Part shown: positions 46,235 through 57,600 of the stretch, one piece after another
How the letters are laid out: the number at the start of each line of letters is the position of its first letter
How positions within the stretch are numbered: the stretch's first letter is position 1
Source: Thuidium tamariscinum
Lineage: Eukaryota > Streptophyta > Bryopsida > Hypnales > Thuidiaceae
Length of the DNA: 64,000 nucleotides
NCBI GenBank assembly: GCA_947034885.2
Contig: OX344750.2
Location: forward strand, 18,346,053-18,410,052
Direction: 5' to 3'
Position numbers and translations under genes: made by a program
Notes under the pieces: generated by a model
The model's database searches: none
Told to the model about the DNA's origin: nothing
The model's input: the letters and a program-made list of their open reading frames with translations, nothing else

Positions 46235-46450
46235 GAACAACCCTACAACAACATGTTCAAGTATTATTGTAAAGCAAATCAATAGACATTCTCTTAAATA
46301 AAGAAGATCAATGATTTAGAATCTTTACAAGACAATTATGGTGTATTGCTGTCGTTTTTTAAAAAACAACTCCACATCTACCTCATCAAAGAGGGTGCCG
46401 AAGAGGGACTTGGCATTGTAGTTGACAAGACTAGATTTGAGTGTGAGTGG
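46235..46450. other. Short unassigned spacer
   Basis: No gene or assigned family. Confidence 0.35.
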
Positions 46451-46611
46451 AAGCTAAACTACCCCATTACGGACAAAATGGGAGCAAACTCACTATGAAC
46501 AAAATTATTATGGTAGTGCACATTTCAAAACTTGAATGTACACCTCCATTGTAATTTTGCCTACAATGGGCTTGCTCCCATTTTGTTTGTAATGGGGTAG
46601 TTTATCTTACT
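46451..46611. mobile_element. Family H foldback miniature element (H2)
   Basis: Outer arms CTAAACTACCCCATTACGG and complement at 46575-46611, inner GGGAGCAAACTC against its near-complement. Close to H1. Confidence 0.75.
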
Positions 46612-46686
46612 ACCCACACCATTGGAACCAAAAATTTCAAAATACCATGCAGCCTACTACCTCATCAATGTTGCACTTGTTGTCAA

Positions 46687-47436
46687 GTGACAGAAATCAT
46701 TTTTTTACCACTGCAGAAATCTAGGCAGCTGCACTTTGGAAGACCATATTTGTGTGGAAAAATGTCCAAAATGATTGTAACACTTTGGATTGATTTTTCA
46801 ACTAAAGTTGGCTACATGCTTGAAAATTTTCAGATCATTTGGAATTGTATAACATATAGGAAAAAAATAGTAAGTAGAAAGAAGTAGAAAATGAGCGAAA
46901 ATACTAAATTATTAACAATTTATTTATAGTTAAGAAAAGACAATCCCAATGGTTGTAATGTTTTGTTAAACAATATACACCCAATGTTTTTATTATTTTT
47001 CAAAATATTTATATTAAAATTTGAATTAAATAAATAATTTCAAACTTTTTTGTAGTGTAGAGATTCTATAACTAGCCGAAACTACCTCAAACTAAAAATC
47101 GTCATAACTTTTGATTCATTAATCAAAATGGAATGATTCAAAGCTTTCTACTTAGATAAAAATCAAAGAAACCAATTTCAAATTTTAATTTCTTAAAAAA
47201 TTAATTTTCAAAGAAGTTTTTTTTTGCCTGGGCTGCCCGTTGATCAAAGAAAATAACATATCATGTCATAACTTTTTAACCATGTAATCAAAAGTTGTGA
47301 GAATTGTTGGGCCTTAAAGCTACTCATTGGGAAGATGTTGTGTAAAAATTTAAGAGAAAAAAAACAAAAACTCCATCTGTAATGAGCTGTATGAAATCGC
47401 TATGTTGCCAAAAAACGCAATTTGGTCCTTTAGGGG
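46687..47436 (+). mobile_element. Family A element, 5' truncated (A6)
   Basis: Matches A1 from 4157 onward and ends GGTCCTTTAGGGG at TTAA 47437-47440. The left 200 bp are absent. Confidence 0.7.
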
Positions 47437-47440
47437 TTAA

Positions 47441-47660
47441 CCCCTAAAAGACCAAATGTTTGCTTATAAGACAATTGGAATTTGGGTAGGTGATGATGAA
47501 GTGAAAAATGAATGGATGTTTCCAAAAATTTGACACAACAAGTAGACATTTATCCCCTTCATTAGAATGTAAGAAAAATTATGATTGGATGACCAAAGCA
47601 AAAGTTGTATTGTTGGAAATTTTTTGTGTAGTTTAGGCAATTTTTGCATCTTTTGCTAAA
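47441..47660 (+). mobile_element. TTAA-type element left part (K)
   Basis: Starts CCCCTAAAAGACC immediately after the TTAA that ends A6, so one TTAA is shared. Similar to the left parts of B2 and B4 (GGAATTTGGG, CAAAAGTTGTATTGT). No right end found. Confidence 0.5.
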
Positions 47661-48192
47661 TTCCTCATCTACTTCTAAAATTTGACATGTGTCTCTCTAC
47701 TTGATGTAATACACAATTTTAAAATAAATAAAAGTGCTTCTAAAGCAAAAATCTCATTCCAAGAGGAATCAAAAACTATACTAACCTTATTAGGCAAGTT
47801 TGGAAAAAACCCTCTTTTGTCTAACTACTATTATGAATCCATTGTCCCCTAAGAAATTTCAAAAGATCCATGAACTTCGAAGCAAAGGTCTTTTTGCTTT
47901 CTATAAATCAAGGCTTGTTTCTCTAAAGAATATTCTGAATGCAAATTTGACTATATATTATGGACCACCATAAGACCATACCCTATTGTCTTTTTAATTT
48001 TTGACTATTAATAATTGTTTGAAAGACCCTTTGAACTAATTGTTACTTGTGGTCACTTGAAGATTTATTGCAATGTAGTTTGAAGGGTGCTTCTCATCAT
48101 TTTGAACAATGAATGAACTAAAGAAGAAAGAATTTTATTGCCTTCAATTTAGCAAATTCCAAAGCAATAGTGGATTAGAAGCAAAATGATGA

Positions 48193-48250
<58 letters not shown>

Positions 48251-49200
48251 TTATTTTCCTTTTGGTGAGCCTTCCATCCAATGAGTGTTCATTTGGCAAA
48301 AGAGAGATAGTTCAAATTTCAAATGGCTCATTCATCTGTAGCATAGTGTGCCTATTAGCAAGGGACAAGAGATCTCAAGCCCATGCACAAAGCTTGGGAC
48401 CACCAAATTGGCATTAAAGGTTTGACAACCAAAAGAAGATGTTCCAACACAAAATATATTTTTGTTATTACAAAAGCTATTGTAGAAAGACCCCCCCTCC
48501 CCTCCCCTCCCTTTCTCTTTTCCCCTTTCCCATTCCTATTCCCATCCTTCATCTCATTCATGAATGTTTTGTTGTATTCATTTGCTTAAAAGTTTTTGTT
48601 TTTTTTAATTTTAAATTTAAAAGAGTTTTGTGGTGCTCCCACACACCATAGAAATTTATTTATTTTCATTTCTCCTAAGTTGGAATATAAAAATGTGTTG
48701 AAGCATCCTCTATTGGCCGTCAAACCTTGAATGATACTTTGGCAATCCTTAGTGTTTGTGCATGGACTTGAGGTCTCTTGCCCCCTTGCTAACTAACAAA
48801 CTACTATAAAAGTCCCCTTCATTTTCTTTCATTTGTTTAAGAAAAAAAATTGTGCTCCCATATGCCATAGATTTTACACCCCACCCCACCCCCTGCAGTT
48901 CCTCCTAGTCGGAATATAAACCTAAGGGGCACTTCACATTAGACACCTGGATGTCTAGGCACTTTCCTCTCAGCTCTAGGTTCTAGGGTCCGGCTCCCCT
49001 CCGATTCCTCTAGTGCTTGAAAGTCGGCTTTGCAGACCTGGAGGGCTTCACTGTGGCCCGAAGGCTCTATTCAAAGGGAAAAAAACAACCAGTAATTGTG
49101 CTATAATTATAGCGAGTGGGTTGGACCGAGAGCAAGGAGTGTGATCTGGATGACAAGTGCATCCAGTTTTACCGTTGTGGGTCCTGAGATGGTGGAACTC
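47661..49200. other. AT-rich unassigned DNA with microsatellite
   Basis: Contains an AT dinucleotide run (48195-48246). 48950-49200 is GC-richer. No convincing gene. Confidence 0.4.
48195..48246. repeat. AT dinucleotide microsatellite
   Basis: About 26 uninterrupted AT units. Confidence 0.95.
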
Positions 49201-49203
49201 TTA

Positions 49204-49652
49204 GAGCATCCCCACTACTTGGAGGACTCAGTATCAGCAATTCAACTCTGATCTAGAGAGGCCGGGCCGTGTTTCCAAAAAAAGCCCCACGGGCAACACG
49301 GAATGGGAAGACACAACCTAGTCACTTTTCCTTATTTTATTGCAACACAAAGAATCTCCCCCTGAATTCAAGTATCCTCCATCAATGAAGTCCGGGCCCC
49401 ATTCACTTTTTGAATATAAAAGTGTATCTTTGAGGAGAATTGTGTTGAATTAATGGATTCACAACTTGAGAATTGTGCCAAATCGCTTAGAGAGCCATGG
49501 CTAGTGTTCACCATTTGGCCATCTCTTCTTCAATTTTGGCCAGGCTCAGGCAAATTTTGAGCCTCTTCTTGCATGCCATGGGGAAGTTTTTTTAACTCCA
49601 CTCGGCCAAATACTGAGTTTGAGGCTCTGACCGTGTCCCCGTGGGAATGCTC
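49204..49652 (+). mobile_element. Family J TIR element (J3)
   Basis: 449 bp with GAGCATCCCCAC left and GTGGGAATGCTC right, flanked by TTA at 49201-49203 and 49653-49655. Shares CACCATTTGGCCATCTCT with J2. Confidence 0.8.
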
Positions 49653-49655
49653 TTA

Positions 49656-50144
49656 GACTCTCCCCTCCACCTCATGGACGTCCAGGAGCCTAATGGAAAC
49701 CGGCTCTAATAATGCCCCCCTCTCCTCCCCTGCAGCAAAGCGGAGCTGAGCTGCACTAAACTACTTCAGTGGAGATCCCCAGGCCAGGCTGTGGCACGTC
49801 TGGCGAGAAGGAACTGAAGGAGGAGCCCTTGTTGCAGCAGCAGCAGCAGAGCAGGTGTGAGGACATGCTTCCTGGGTTGACAATCATCTGCGGAGTCAAG
49901 CCAAATCTTCCAACCGATTCTGTAGGGACTTGGGCCAAGCCTCGCCTAGCCAGGGGAGAAGAGCTTCGTTGTCTCTTATAATAACGGAACCACAAACGCA
50001 AAATTTTGGCCCAAATTTTAAAAAAATTAAAAAAATTAAAATATAATAATAATAAATAATTTAATAATAATAATACTAAAATATAGCAGCAGCAGCAGAA
50101 CCAGACGGAACTCTCTTAAGCACAACCGGGGAAGAAATTTTAGC
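49656..50144. other. Unassigned DNA; start of S2 at its end
   Basis: GC-balanced up to 49990, then AAT/ATA repeats. From about 50124 it is family S (GGGAAGAAATTTTAGC), the left part of S2. Confidence 0.45.
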
Positions 50145-50148
50145 TTAA

Positions 50149-51069
50149 CCCCTAAAGGACTAAAGTCCGCTTGAGGGACACTTGGAATTTCGGGCAGGCT
50201 TGTGTGACTTGAATTTTTGCTATGATTTTTTGAAACTTTTTTTGAAGATAGGAAATCAGGTTAGCTTTTCAAAAATATAATTTTTATTTCAATTGGTGCT
50301 TGGAAGCAAAAGTTATGCTGTTTTAAGTCCAAAAAACAGTTCACCGAGCAGGAAAAAAAAACACAAAAAAAACGATTTTTTTATTTCTTATTTTTTCTCT
50401 CAAATATTATGTTTTTTTCTACATCTGAAGCTTGGTTTCATTTTATTTGGACAAATAATGAGAAAGTTACGGACAATCTTGTATTTCGGGCAATCTAAGC
50501 ACCTTCTTCAAAAAATAACTTACAGAATTCATTTTTGAATGTAATTTTTCAAATTTTTCAAATTTTCTTTTTTGATAGGGTTTAGGATGTTTGCAAGAAC
50601 AAGCTCACCTTTGGGATTATGGTTTTTCAATTACATCTTAAAGTTATTAACAACTTAGTGTTTTGTTCAATCTTGGACCTACTTCTACTTAACAATTTTT
50701 TAATGAATGAAAATCAAGTAGTTTTCTTTTGAAATTTTTCCCCCTAATTCTCAACTCAAATGCTCAATATAGGAAATTTTAACTTTATGGTCTATAGTGC
50801 CAAAAAATTCAACAAATGGCAATCAAAGTCATCTGAAATTGTAAGTTAGAATTCAAATTTTTTTTTTCCAACTTTGAATGCTAATATCTTCTAATCCGTA
50901 CGGCCAAACTTCATGAAATTTTTATCAAATGATTTCAGACAAGTAATTTACAAGATCCAATGGTTAGATCTGAAGAAAATAGTTTTCTTTTGTTTTTTTG
51001 GGAAGAAGTAGCAAACATGGCAGTTTTGAGTGGGTTTTCAAGCCAGAAAATGCCTCAGTCCTTTAGGGG
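50149..51069 (+). mobile_element. Family B TTAA-type element (B2)
   Basis: 921 bp between TTAA at 50145-50148 and 51070-51073. Perfect 13 bp inverted ends CCCCTAAAGGACT. Near-identical in structure to B1. Inserted in S2 at the TTAA intact in S1. Confidence 0.9.
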
Positions 51070-51081
51070 TTAACTAGCTAA

Positions 51082-51739
51082 GAGCATCCTCACCAAAGGA
51101 CAAGATATGACCATCCCCACCACAACACAAGGGATGATGCAAATTGGGTAATTGGTCAGGCCTGACCATTTTAGTTGTCTCATGGCATGCATGGTGAAGC
51201 AAAAAAAGTGTCTGGGCCTAGCATGGTAGATTTACCTTTGGGGGGAATACATTATTTATTTTTATTTTTTGCAAATATTCTTGTTTGTAAATTCTAAATT
51301 CATATTTGCAATTAGAGACCCTAAATTAATTGGGAGAGGTCTATAACATACTCTAGACTCCACACAATAGAGGCTTTTTTCACTTTTACTTGGAATAGTC
51401 CAAAATTACCCTACTGGGCCCACCTTTGATGGTAGGATTTAATGTCCTCCCAATCAAATTTGATAAAGGCTCTGCCAAATGGAGAGTCATCACCCAGACT
51501 TGGTATGATTTTTTTTTGTCATTATTTTTAAGTTTTGAGGCACTTGTGAAGAAAAAAAGCTTTTATCTTGTCAGCTAATTCACCAAGTAGCACCTTAGAA
51601 TCCAAAAAAATCCGTTTCCCTATGCTTGTTGCCCAGGGTAGGGTGGAAAAAATTTAAGTGGCTAGGCCCGGGCTTACTCAATCCCATGCCAAGTGGTCCT
51701 TGGTTGTGCCTTTTGGCCACGTTAGGCATGGAAATGCTC
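51082..51739 (+). mobile_element. Harbinger-type element inside S2 (J4)
   Basis: 658 bp, left GAGCATCCTCACC, right GGAAATGCTC, flanked by TAA at 51079-51081 and 51740-51742. S1 has the undisturbed TTAA at 19309-19312. Contains family P-like sequence around 51280-51440. Non-coding. Confidence 0.8.
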
Positions 51740-51742
51740 TAA

Positions 51743-51965
51743 AATCCTACATTTTCTTAGACCAACCAATTCTCTAGAGTATAATGTTGGCTATGCCTTT
51801 AGTGAAAATAAAGATTAATCTCTTTTTTTCCTTCTAAAATGATCGGGTTTTTTTCTAAAATTTTCAACTTGATTGACAAATTCTAGATTTCAACTAGCTA
51901 ACTTGTAACTAAATGCAAGTACTCCTTGTTCATTGGAAGAAATTCTCTCAAGAGAGATAGGAAGG
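51743..51965 (+). repeat. Family S repeat, right part (S2)
   Basis: Continues the S sequence from 50148 after two insertions: ATCCTACATTTTCTT, AAATGATCG, AACTTGTAACTAAATGC blocks as in S1. Confidence 0.7.
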
Positions 51966-52480
51966 AGAGTGTCACCAACTCCCAATGGGTGGGGTGAAAT
52001 GGCCCCCTTGCTTGGCCACACCAAGTCATTCCAGGGGTGCAAGTAAAAATAAAAGACCCTTATTTTGTGCTCAATTAATTTTTCTAGTGTACCTCACCTA
52101 ACCTAGCTAAATTGAAACCTCTGATTGTAAATATGAGTTTAAAATTTGCAAATATTATCATGCATGGAATTTGAGGGGATCAGTTCACCCTGCCCCTCCC
52201 TAGGGCCCATCACCCCACCCCACCCCTTTTCAATTTTTGAGAAAGAGTGAGGAAGAGGACATTAAATCCTACCATTGAAGGTTGGCATAGCAAGGGCGAT
52301 TTACCTCGGATGGGAAATGTAGGAATTTTTCATTTTTTTGCAAATTATGAATTCACATTTGCAATTAGAGACCTCAAATTAGATAAAAAGGGGTCTAGAA
52401 CATATTTTAGACACAACACAAAATAGGACATTTTTTCACTTTTATCGTGATGGGTCAATCTTCAGTGGTAGGATTTAACA
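51966..52480. other. DNA with family P segments
   Basis: P-like stretches at about 52090-52165 and 52330-52450 with TTGCAATTAGAGACC-type blocks. No gene. Confidence 0.4.
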
Positions 52481-52945
52481 TCTTGCGTGCGAAGATGATA
52501 GTCATTTATGATTTAATAAAGCATTGTATTGCTACACCGACAAACATCTTCTAATCCATGTAACACTTTTAAATTATATTCACACACTTTTTCATCTAAG
52601 ATTTGGCAATTTCATCTATATTTTCGAAAAGGGATGGAGTTTCACCAATTCCCGAGTGCCTATCAATCCATCATCCACCATTTTTTAGTTCTTGACAAAG
52701 TGTCAAGATGGCAATCACTTCTAATTTGGTGTAGCATTATATTTCTACATCCATACATCTTTTGAACCAAATAATACTTTTCAATTACATTCATGCACTT
52801 TTTCATCCAAATTTTCGTGATTTCATCTACATTTTAGATACAAATGAAAAATTTCTAGCAAAAAAAATAAATTATTTGGCAAAAAATTCATTTTGAAATG
52901 GTGGAATCTAATACCACGGTGCTAGAAAAAAAAGGTTGGTACCCA
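52481..52945 (+). repeat. Two family L copies
   Basis: Partial copy at about 52490-52630 and fuller copy at 52690-52935 (GACAAAGTGTCAAGATGGC, CACGGTGCTAG). Adjacent direct copies as at 31012/31630. Confidence 0.5.
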
Positions 52946-53700
52946 TCTCTCTCCCTCTCCCTTGAGAATGACCCTACAATCAAGTACAATAATAATTTGA
53001 ACTATAATAATTGTGTCATTTCAAAAAACTTTGTATAAAGTAAAATGAATTTTTCATTTTATATCTCCCATAATTAACATTCAATTCTGACGCAAACCTA
53101 ATGAAGCATACCCAATTTCAACCTTGAAAAACTAAAATTCTATTTTTGGTGACTTTTTAAAGTCAATTCTCATGGTTTCACGTAGTAAATTATTGAAAAC
53201 AATTGGTGATGAATTTATTAAAAGAAATTCAAACACCAAAATCTAATTAAAATTCTATTTTTTTTAAAGCAACAACACAATTAATCCTAAAAGAACCCCT
53301 AGTTTGAAATAGGGGTGTCAAAAGGAGGTATAATTGAGAATAGTAGGAAAAAAACATGGTGCCAAATTCCTTTGAACCTCAATCTTGATGCTCCAAGGAA
53401 TTTCATCTTGTGCTTGTATTTTTTTTCTTCTTCTTAAACAAATGAAATGACATTTCATTGCGGAGAGAAAGTTACAAGGTAACCAACCACATGTGGCTTG
53501 TCTTGTGTTTTTCCCAAACTCCGGTTTTGGGTCACCATTGCACTCACTTTAGAATTAACTCTAATGTTGTTCAAATTTTTATTTATTTATTTATTTATAT
53601 TTATATTTTTGAAACAAACGAAATGAACATGTTGTTCAAATTATTTTTTATTTATTTTTATTTTTGAAACAAATGAAATGAACAAAGAAAAATTTGAAAT
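52946..53700. other. AT-rich DNA with family V ends
   Basis: Minus-strand V end at about 53400-53510 and two short V-like ends (GAAACAAAYGAAATGAAC) near 53610 and 53665, each beside TTTA repeats. No gene. Confidence 0.4.
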
Positions 53701-55054
53701 TATTTCTGTACCCGACTGTGGGTGAGGAGAGGAGAGGAGGGGAGAGGAGAGGGAGCTTCTACAGCTAGCTCAACTAGCTCCCTACTTCCTTCCCCTGCCA
53801 AAAGATAGGCATTATTTTTGTGTTGACTTGAATACGAAGGAAACTAGGATCACGTAGCTAGGTCTGTACTTACTACGACTTGTTATTATTATTCCTAATT
53901 ATTATAAGGTAGCCCATGCCTGTATGGGCCGCATCCCAGAGTATAGACTCTTCTCCCCACCTTTCCAGGAGGGTAGCATCCAATGCGCAATTGGGGAAGC
54001 AGGGTGACATTCTTGTGGGCTTTTAGTAGACCATCTGCATGACAAGATTCCCATTAGGGATGAGAGGGGACACCGGGACACAATCACAGGGAAAGAAAAA
54101 AAAGGAGAGAGGAAATCAACAACCTCAGCCATTCAATCAGAATCAAGTGATATGGAAAAACACTGAGTCAATCATGAAGGAGGAGGAGCTGCGGAAGAGG
54201 AGAAAAGCCATGTGGGTGGGTCATACCTTATGACCTCTCATTAGTAGCTTCCACCGAGCGAGCGAGGGAGAGAGGGAGCATGAGGAAACGGATTCATCCA
54301 GGACATGATTTCCAGGAGGTGAAGTGAAGTAATCACACATCTGGATTGACAATATTCTCCACACAACGATTAGGACTCGTGAGTGTACAGGAGAAGAAAA
54401 GTCTTGCAAGAAGGAAAAAGGTGGGAATTAAATCCGCACAGGAGGCGTAACGGATTCCAGGACATGATTTTTCACCTGGAGAACATTGATTGAAGCTCTC
54501 ACGAATATGTCTGTTTGACAAGATTCCTCGCCGCGACGAGGGTCAAGAGTTGTGTGCGGATGGATGGGCAGGAAAGCCTGTCAATCGAAACGTGAAAGAG
54601 AGTCGAGAGAGAGAGAATAGAAAGGAATTGGAGAGGAGAGGAGAGGGAGAGAGGGCTTCCAGGACATGGAAAGAGGGAGGAAGGCAGGAGAGAGAGCACA
54701 TACAAACACACGCACACAACAGATAGGGCTCGTCCTGAATTTCAAAAATGCTCAAAAAAATGAGTTGGGTTTTTCTTTTTTTCAATAAATCCTCACAGAG
54801 AGGGACCAACAAGCCAATGCGCGGAGCACGTCTTGTTGGAAGGTCTGCCGACTGTCCCATCGAATGTACAACCGAAATCAACGTCACGGAGCAGAAAGCC
54901 TTCGAGCGAGGCCTCCTATCGCTACACATACATGATGGGGGTGGTGCAACACACTGGCAAGCTTCTTCAATGGAAAGCTCCCCGTGAAGAAAAAGGCTCC
55001 TAACTAAACTAACTAACTATCTGTCTGTCTGTCTGTGTATGAACCTAGAAAGAG
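53701..55054. other. GC-balanced DNA downstream of the HD-Zip gene
   Basis: Non-repetitive apart from GA-rich tracts (53725-53755, 54590-54690), an internal duplication (GGACATGATTT near 54300 and 54465; TGACAAGATTCC near 54040 and 54518) and a CTGT run at 55019-55036. Frames up to 128 codons have no recognisable domain. It should include the 3' untranslated region of the minus-strand gene; I see no clear AATAAA close to the stop. Confidence 0.45.
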
Positions 55055-56005
55055 CTAGCACGCAGCACTCGACTGAGAAAAATGGGAGAATCCTGGCTTG
55101 GCAAACGTTAACGACCTGTTATCCACAGTGGCGACTCTCTCGCACGACGGGCACATGGTGAGCGTCGCAGCAGGTAACGGCATGTAGAAGTCGTGCGAGA
55201 TTACACACGGCGGGGCCACTTTGATAGCCCGCAGCTCCTGTAACTCTTTCTGCAACCGCCTATTCTCTTCCGTGAGCGTCTCGCAACACCTCTTGAGAAG
55301 CTCACAGTCGACTTCGGTCTGTTTGAGTTTGGTTCGCGCTCTCCTGTTCTGGAACCACACTTCCACTTGCCGAGGACGCAGACTCAACTGCTTGGCCAAT
55401 GCGTTCTTCTGCTTCGGGTTCAACGTGCTGTGCTCCTTGAAGCTCTCCTCCAAGAGCGCCGACTGCTCTTTCGACAATCGCAGCTTCTTCCGCGTGGTGC
55501 CTTCGTCTTCGTCGTCGCTCCCCCCACGGGAACTCATCTCGCACGGCGTGTTGCGCTCCAAGTCAAACTCGTGCTGAATCTTGCGCTTCATGCCTATGGA
55601 GCTCGGCGAGGACACCACGACTTCCTCCTCCTCGCCATCCGTGGACGGGATCTGGTTCACGTCGATGCCGCGAGGGGAAGGGGCGCGTCCGGCGGAGGTG
55701 TAAGTGGTGACCTCGCCGTCCTCGTTCCCGCTTCCGGAGTTGGTGCGGGAGCCGAACAAAGGTTGCCAAGCGAAGCCACGGTGAGAAGTGGAGGAAGGCG
55801 CCTGGTGGGAGTTGGAATTGCACTGGGAGGAAGGGCGTAACGGAAGAAGATCCAACTGAACGGGACAAGCGCGAGGCTCATCCCCGCCGCGCGGCTGCAC
55901 CATGGAAAACTCCACACCAAGGCCTAAACTCGCACCCGAGCTCGCCATCGCGCGCATCCTGTGAACCTCCTCGCGCACCCTGTCACTCGCGTCCGCCATC
56001 ATCAT
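55055..56005 (-). CDS. HD-Zip class II transcription factor
   Basis: Plant-specific nuclear DNA-binding protein of 316 residues; class II members bind CAAT(C/G)ATTG-type sites as dimers and mostly repress transcription in shade, auxin and leaf-polarity responses. Seen in the sequence: an N-terminal SLGLG patch (26-30) like the EAR-type repression motif of this class; RGIDVN (112-117), a class II N-terminal hallmark; a basic KRK patch (140-142); an acidic SDDEDEG stretch (163-169); a homeodomain (about 171-231) with recognition helix VWFQNRRAR; a leucine zipper directly behind it with Leu at 237, 244, 251 and 258; and the class II hallmark CPSCE (285-289). I chose the first of three consecutive ATG codons (56005, 56002, 55999); the third has the best context (GCG follows). 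The frame stays open upstream without an ATG. The whole protein lies in one uninterrupted frame, whereas characterised angiosperm class II genes have introns. GC-rich against the AT-rich surroundings. Class assignment is very secure; the exact orthologue is not. Confidence 0.97.
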   Translation of the reverse strand: MMMADASDRVREEVHRMRAMASSGASLGLGVEFSMVQPRGGDEPRACPVQLDLLPLRPSSQCNSNSHQAPSSTSHRGFAWQPLFGSRTNSGSGNEDGEVTTYTSAGRAPSPRGIDVNQIPSTDGEEEEVVVSSPSSIGMKRKIQHEFDLERNTPCEMSSRGGSDDEDEGTTRKKLRLSKEQSALLEESFKEHSTLNPKQKNALAKQLSLRPRQVEVWFQNRRARTKLKQTEVDCELLKRCCETLTEENRRLQKELQELRAIKVAPPCVISHDFYMPLPAATLTMCPSCERVATVDNRSLTFAKPGFSHFSQSSAAC

Positions 56006-56170
56006 GCTCGAAAGCTTCCAATCCTTCTCTTTCTCCCACTCTTGAATCAATATCTCTCTGTCTCTCTCGCTGTATCTCTCCGTCTGTCCGTCTCGCTCGC
56101 TGGCTGGCTGGCTGCGTCTATCTCTCCCTCTCTCCCCCCCTCTCTCTCTTGCTCTGTTTCTCCGCTCCCA
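56006..56170 (-). promoter_or_regulatory. GA-rich 5' leader of the HD-Zip gene
   Basis: On the coding strand this is a GAGA/GACA purine tract (CTCT on the plus strand) directly before the start codon. Such tracts are common in plant 5' untranslated regions and core promoters. The transcription start is not visible. Confidence 0.5.
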
Positions 56171-56185
56171 CTTCTCCCTCCCCCT

Positions 56186-56221
56186 TTAGAAAACAAGCTC
56201 CTCCATATCCACCCCAAGCAT
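56186..56221 (-). other. Possible upstream ORF (11 codons plus stop)
   Basis: Reads MLGVDMEELVF then TAA, ending about 180 nt upstream of the chosen start. It could dampen translation if the transcript starts farther upstream. No conserved upstream peptide is known to me for class II HD-Zip genes. Confidence 0.3.
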
Positions 56222-57600
56222 CGCTACCCGGAAATCGCAGAATGACGTTCACCTACAGCTTGAATTCCAATTGTGTGTGGGGTGATGAGCGCACACGATC
56301 ACGAAAAGGAGCAAGGCATTGCAGTGATGGAGGAATATCTGAAGGTGGGCAAGTATAAGGGGCCAACGGGGAGTGACCACCCCGGGCCGGGTCGGGTCGG
56401 GTCGGGACGGACGCCGGCCAGCCGGACCCCAACCCGCGGAATCGCCGGGGCCGGGTTGGGCCAATCTGGGGGGTGGCCCAGCAGATGATTGGGGGGCCGC
56501 CAGGTACCACGACGTCGCAGCGTGGGCTGGTCGCCGTCCGGACTCCCCCCACGCCACGACCGGGCCGAGGCCGAGGCCCGCCCACCCGTCGCCCACCCGT
56601 CGCCCGCCCGCGCCCGGCCCCCGGGGCCATCAATGCGCTGTTGGGGCCCGGACGCCCGGACGCCCGCTATCCCTTCCCTTTCCTAAATTTGTCGCGTTCC
56701 GGATGTACAGGGCCAGTCAAAGCCTCTTTTTACCCAGGAGGTGGGAAGTTATGGGAAGACCGGTATTATAAATATAAAGTGGGGAATGATTTGCTGCGCC
56801 TATTTAAATCCACAGGAGAGTAGGGGGTGTCCTTGGGAGGGCCTGGCCCTGGATTAAGCTATACGGCCAGATACGGCGTTGGGGGCATGTATCTTCAAAT
56901 GGGGGGTCAGCTATTATTTTTAATATTATTAATATTGTTAATAATTTATTGTTATTATTAGTTGGGGAAATACCCGTCATAGGGTCTGCAGAAGTAAACA
57001 TTTTAATTGCATTTTTTTGAACTTATATCAACCCAACACGGCACAGATTCCCTTCATGTCATGTCATGTCTCCCCACCCCACCCCGTCTTTAGAATAATA
57101 AGTGATTGGTTTTGATCTTTTTATTTTTTTTTTTCATTTTTTATTTTTTTTTGGGTTATTTTTTTTGGAAGCAGGTTACTTTTGGACATGGGGTGCCACT
57201 CACTAGGGACAGGTCCGGGGTCCTCCAATCAGCCTAATCTATCATTACCACTTCCCCTGATTGGTTGAATCATGTCTCTCCTGCTGCCACTGGCCTGAGT
57301 TGTTGGATCATGGCCGAGACCAAATGGAAATGGATATGGGCTTCCCAGCAGCGCTCATTGGGCCATCCGCCCAGGCGATTTCAAACTTCACCGAAAAGGA
57401 AGAGGAAGAGAAGAAGAAGGGAAAACTGGGGTGGGAAAAAGAATGGCCGGAACAAGCCTCCGTCTGCTGGGAATAATAGGGGTTGTCACGGCACCTCGGA
57501 AGCCCTTCGCATTCCTTGAGAATAGGGGTAGCCACGGCTTCTTTCAACAACCGGATTTCGCAGAAGGACAAGGGAAAACAGGGACCAATCCAAAGACGAG
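56222..57600. other. GC-rich upstream region of the HD-Zip gene
   Basis: 56370-56660 is extremely GC-rich with GGGTCGGG-type repeats. TATA-like sequences occur on the minus strand near 56767-56776 and 56800-56811, about 0.77-0.8 kb upstream of the ATG, and inverted CCAAT motifs near 57228 and 57259. Frames on both strands in the GC tract (up to 132 codons) and the 159-codon frame at 57308-57787 show no domain. Regulatory content is inferred from position only. Confidence 0.4.

Noticed and set aside
53740-53800. GGGAGCT words reminiscent of the miR159/miR319 family
   Set aside because: Only a short core matches and no proper precursor hairpin with a second arm is visible.
54543-54929. 128-codon minus-strand frame downstream of the HD-Zip gene
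   Set aside because: Low complexity (Ser/Leu/Pro from GA-rich tract); probably untranslated DNA.
55302-55920. Open frames overlapping the HD-Zip gene on both strands
   Set aside because: Shadows of the GC-rich coding sequence.
56006-56050. Longer HD-Zip frame starting at 56050
   Set aside because: That start is TTG, not ATG, and lies in the GA-rich leader. The ATG triplet at 55999-56005 is the sensible start.
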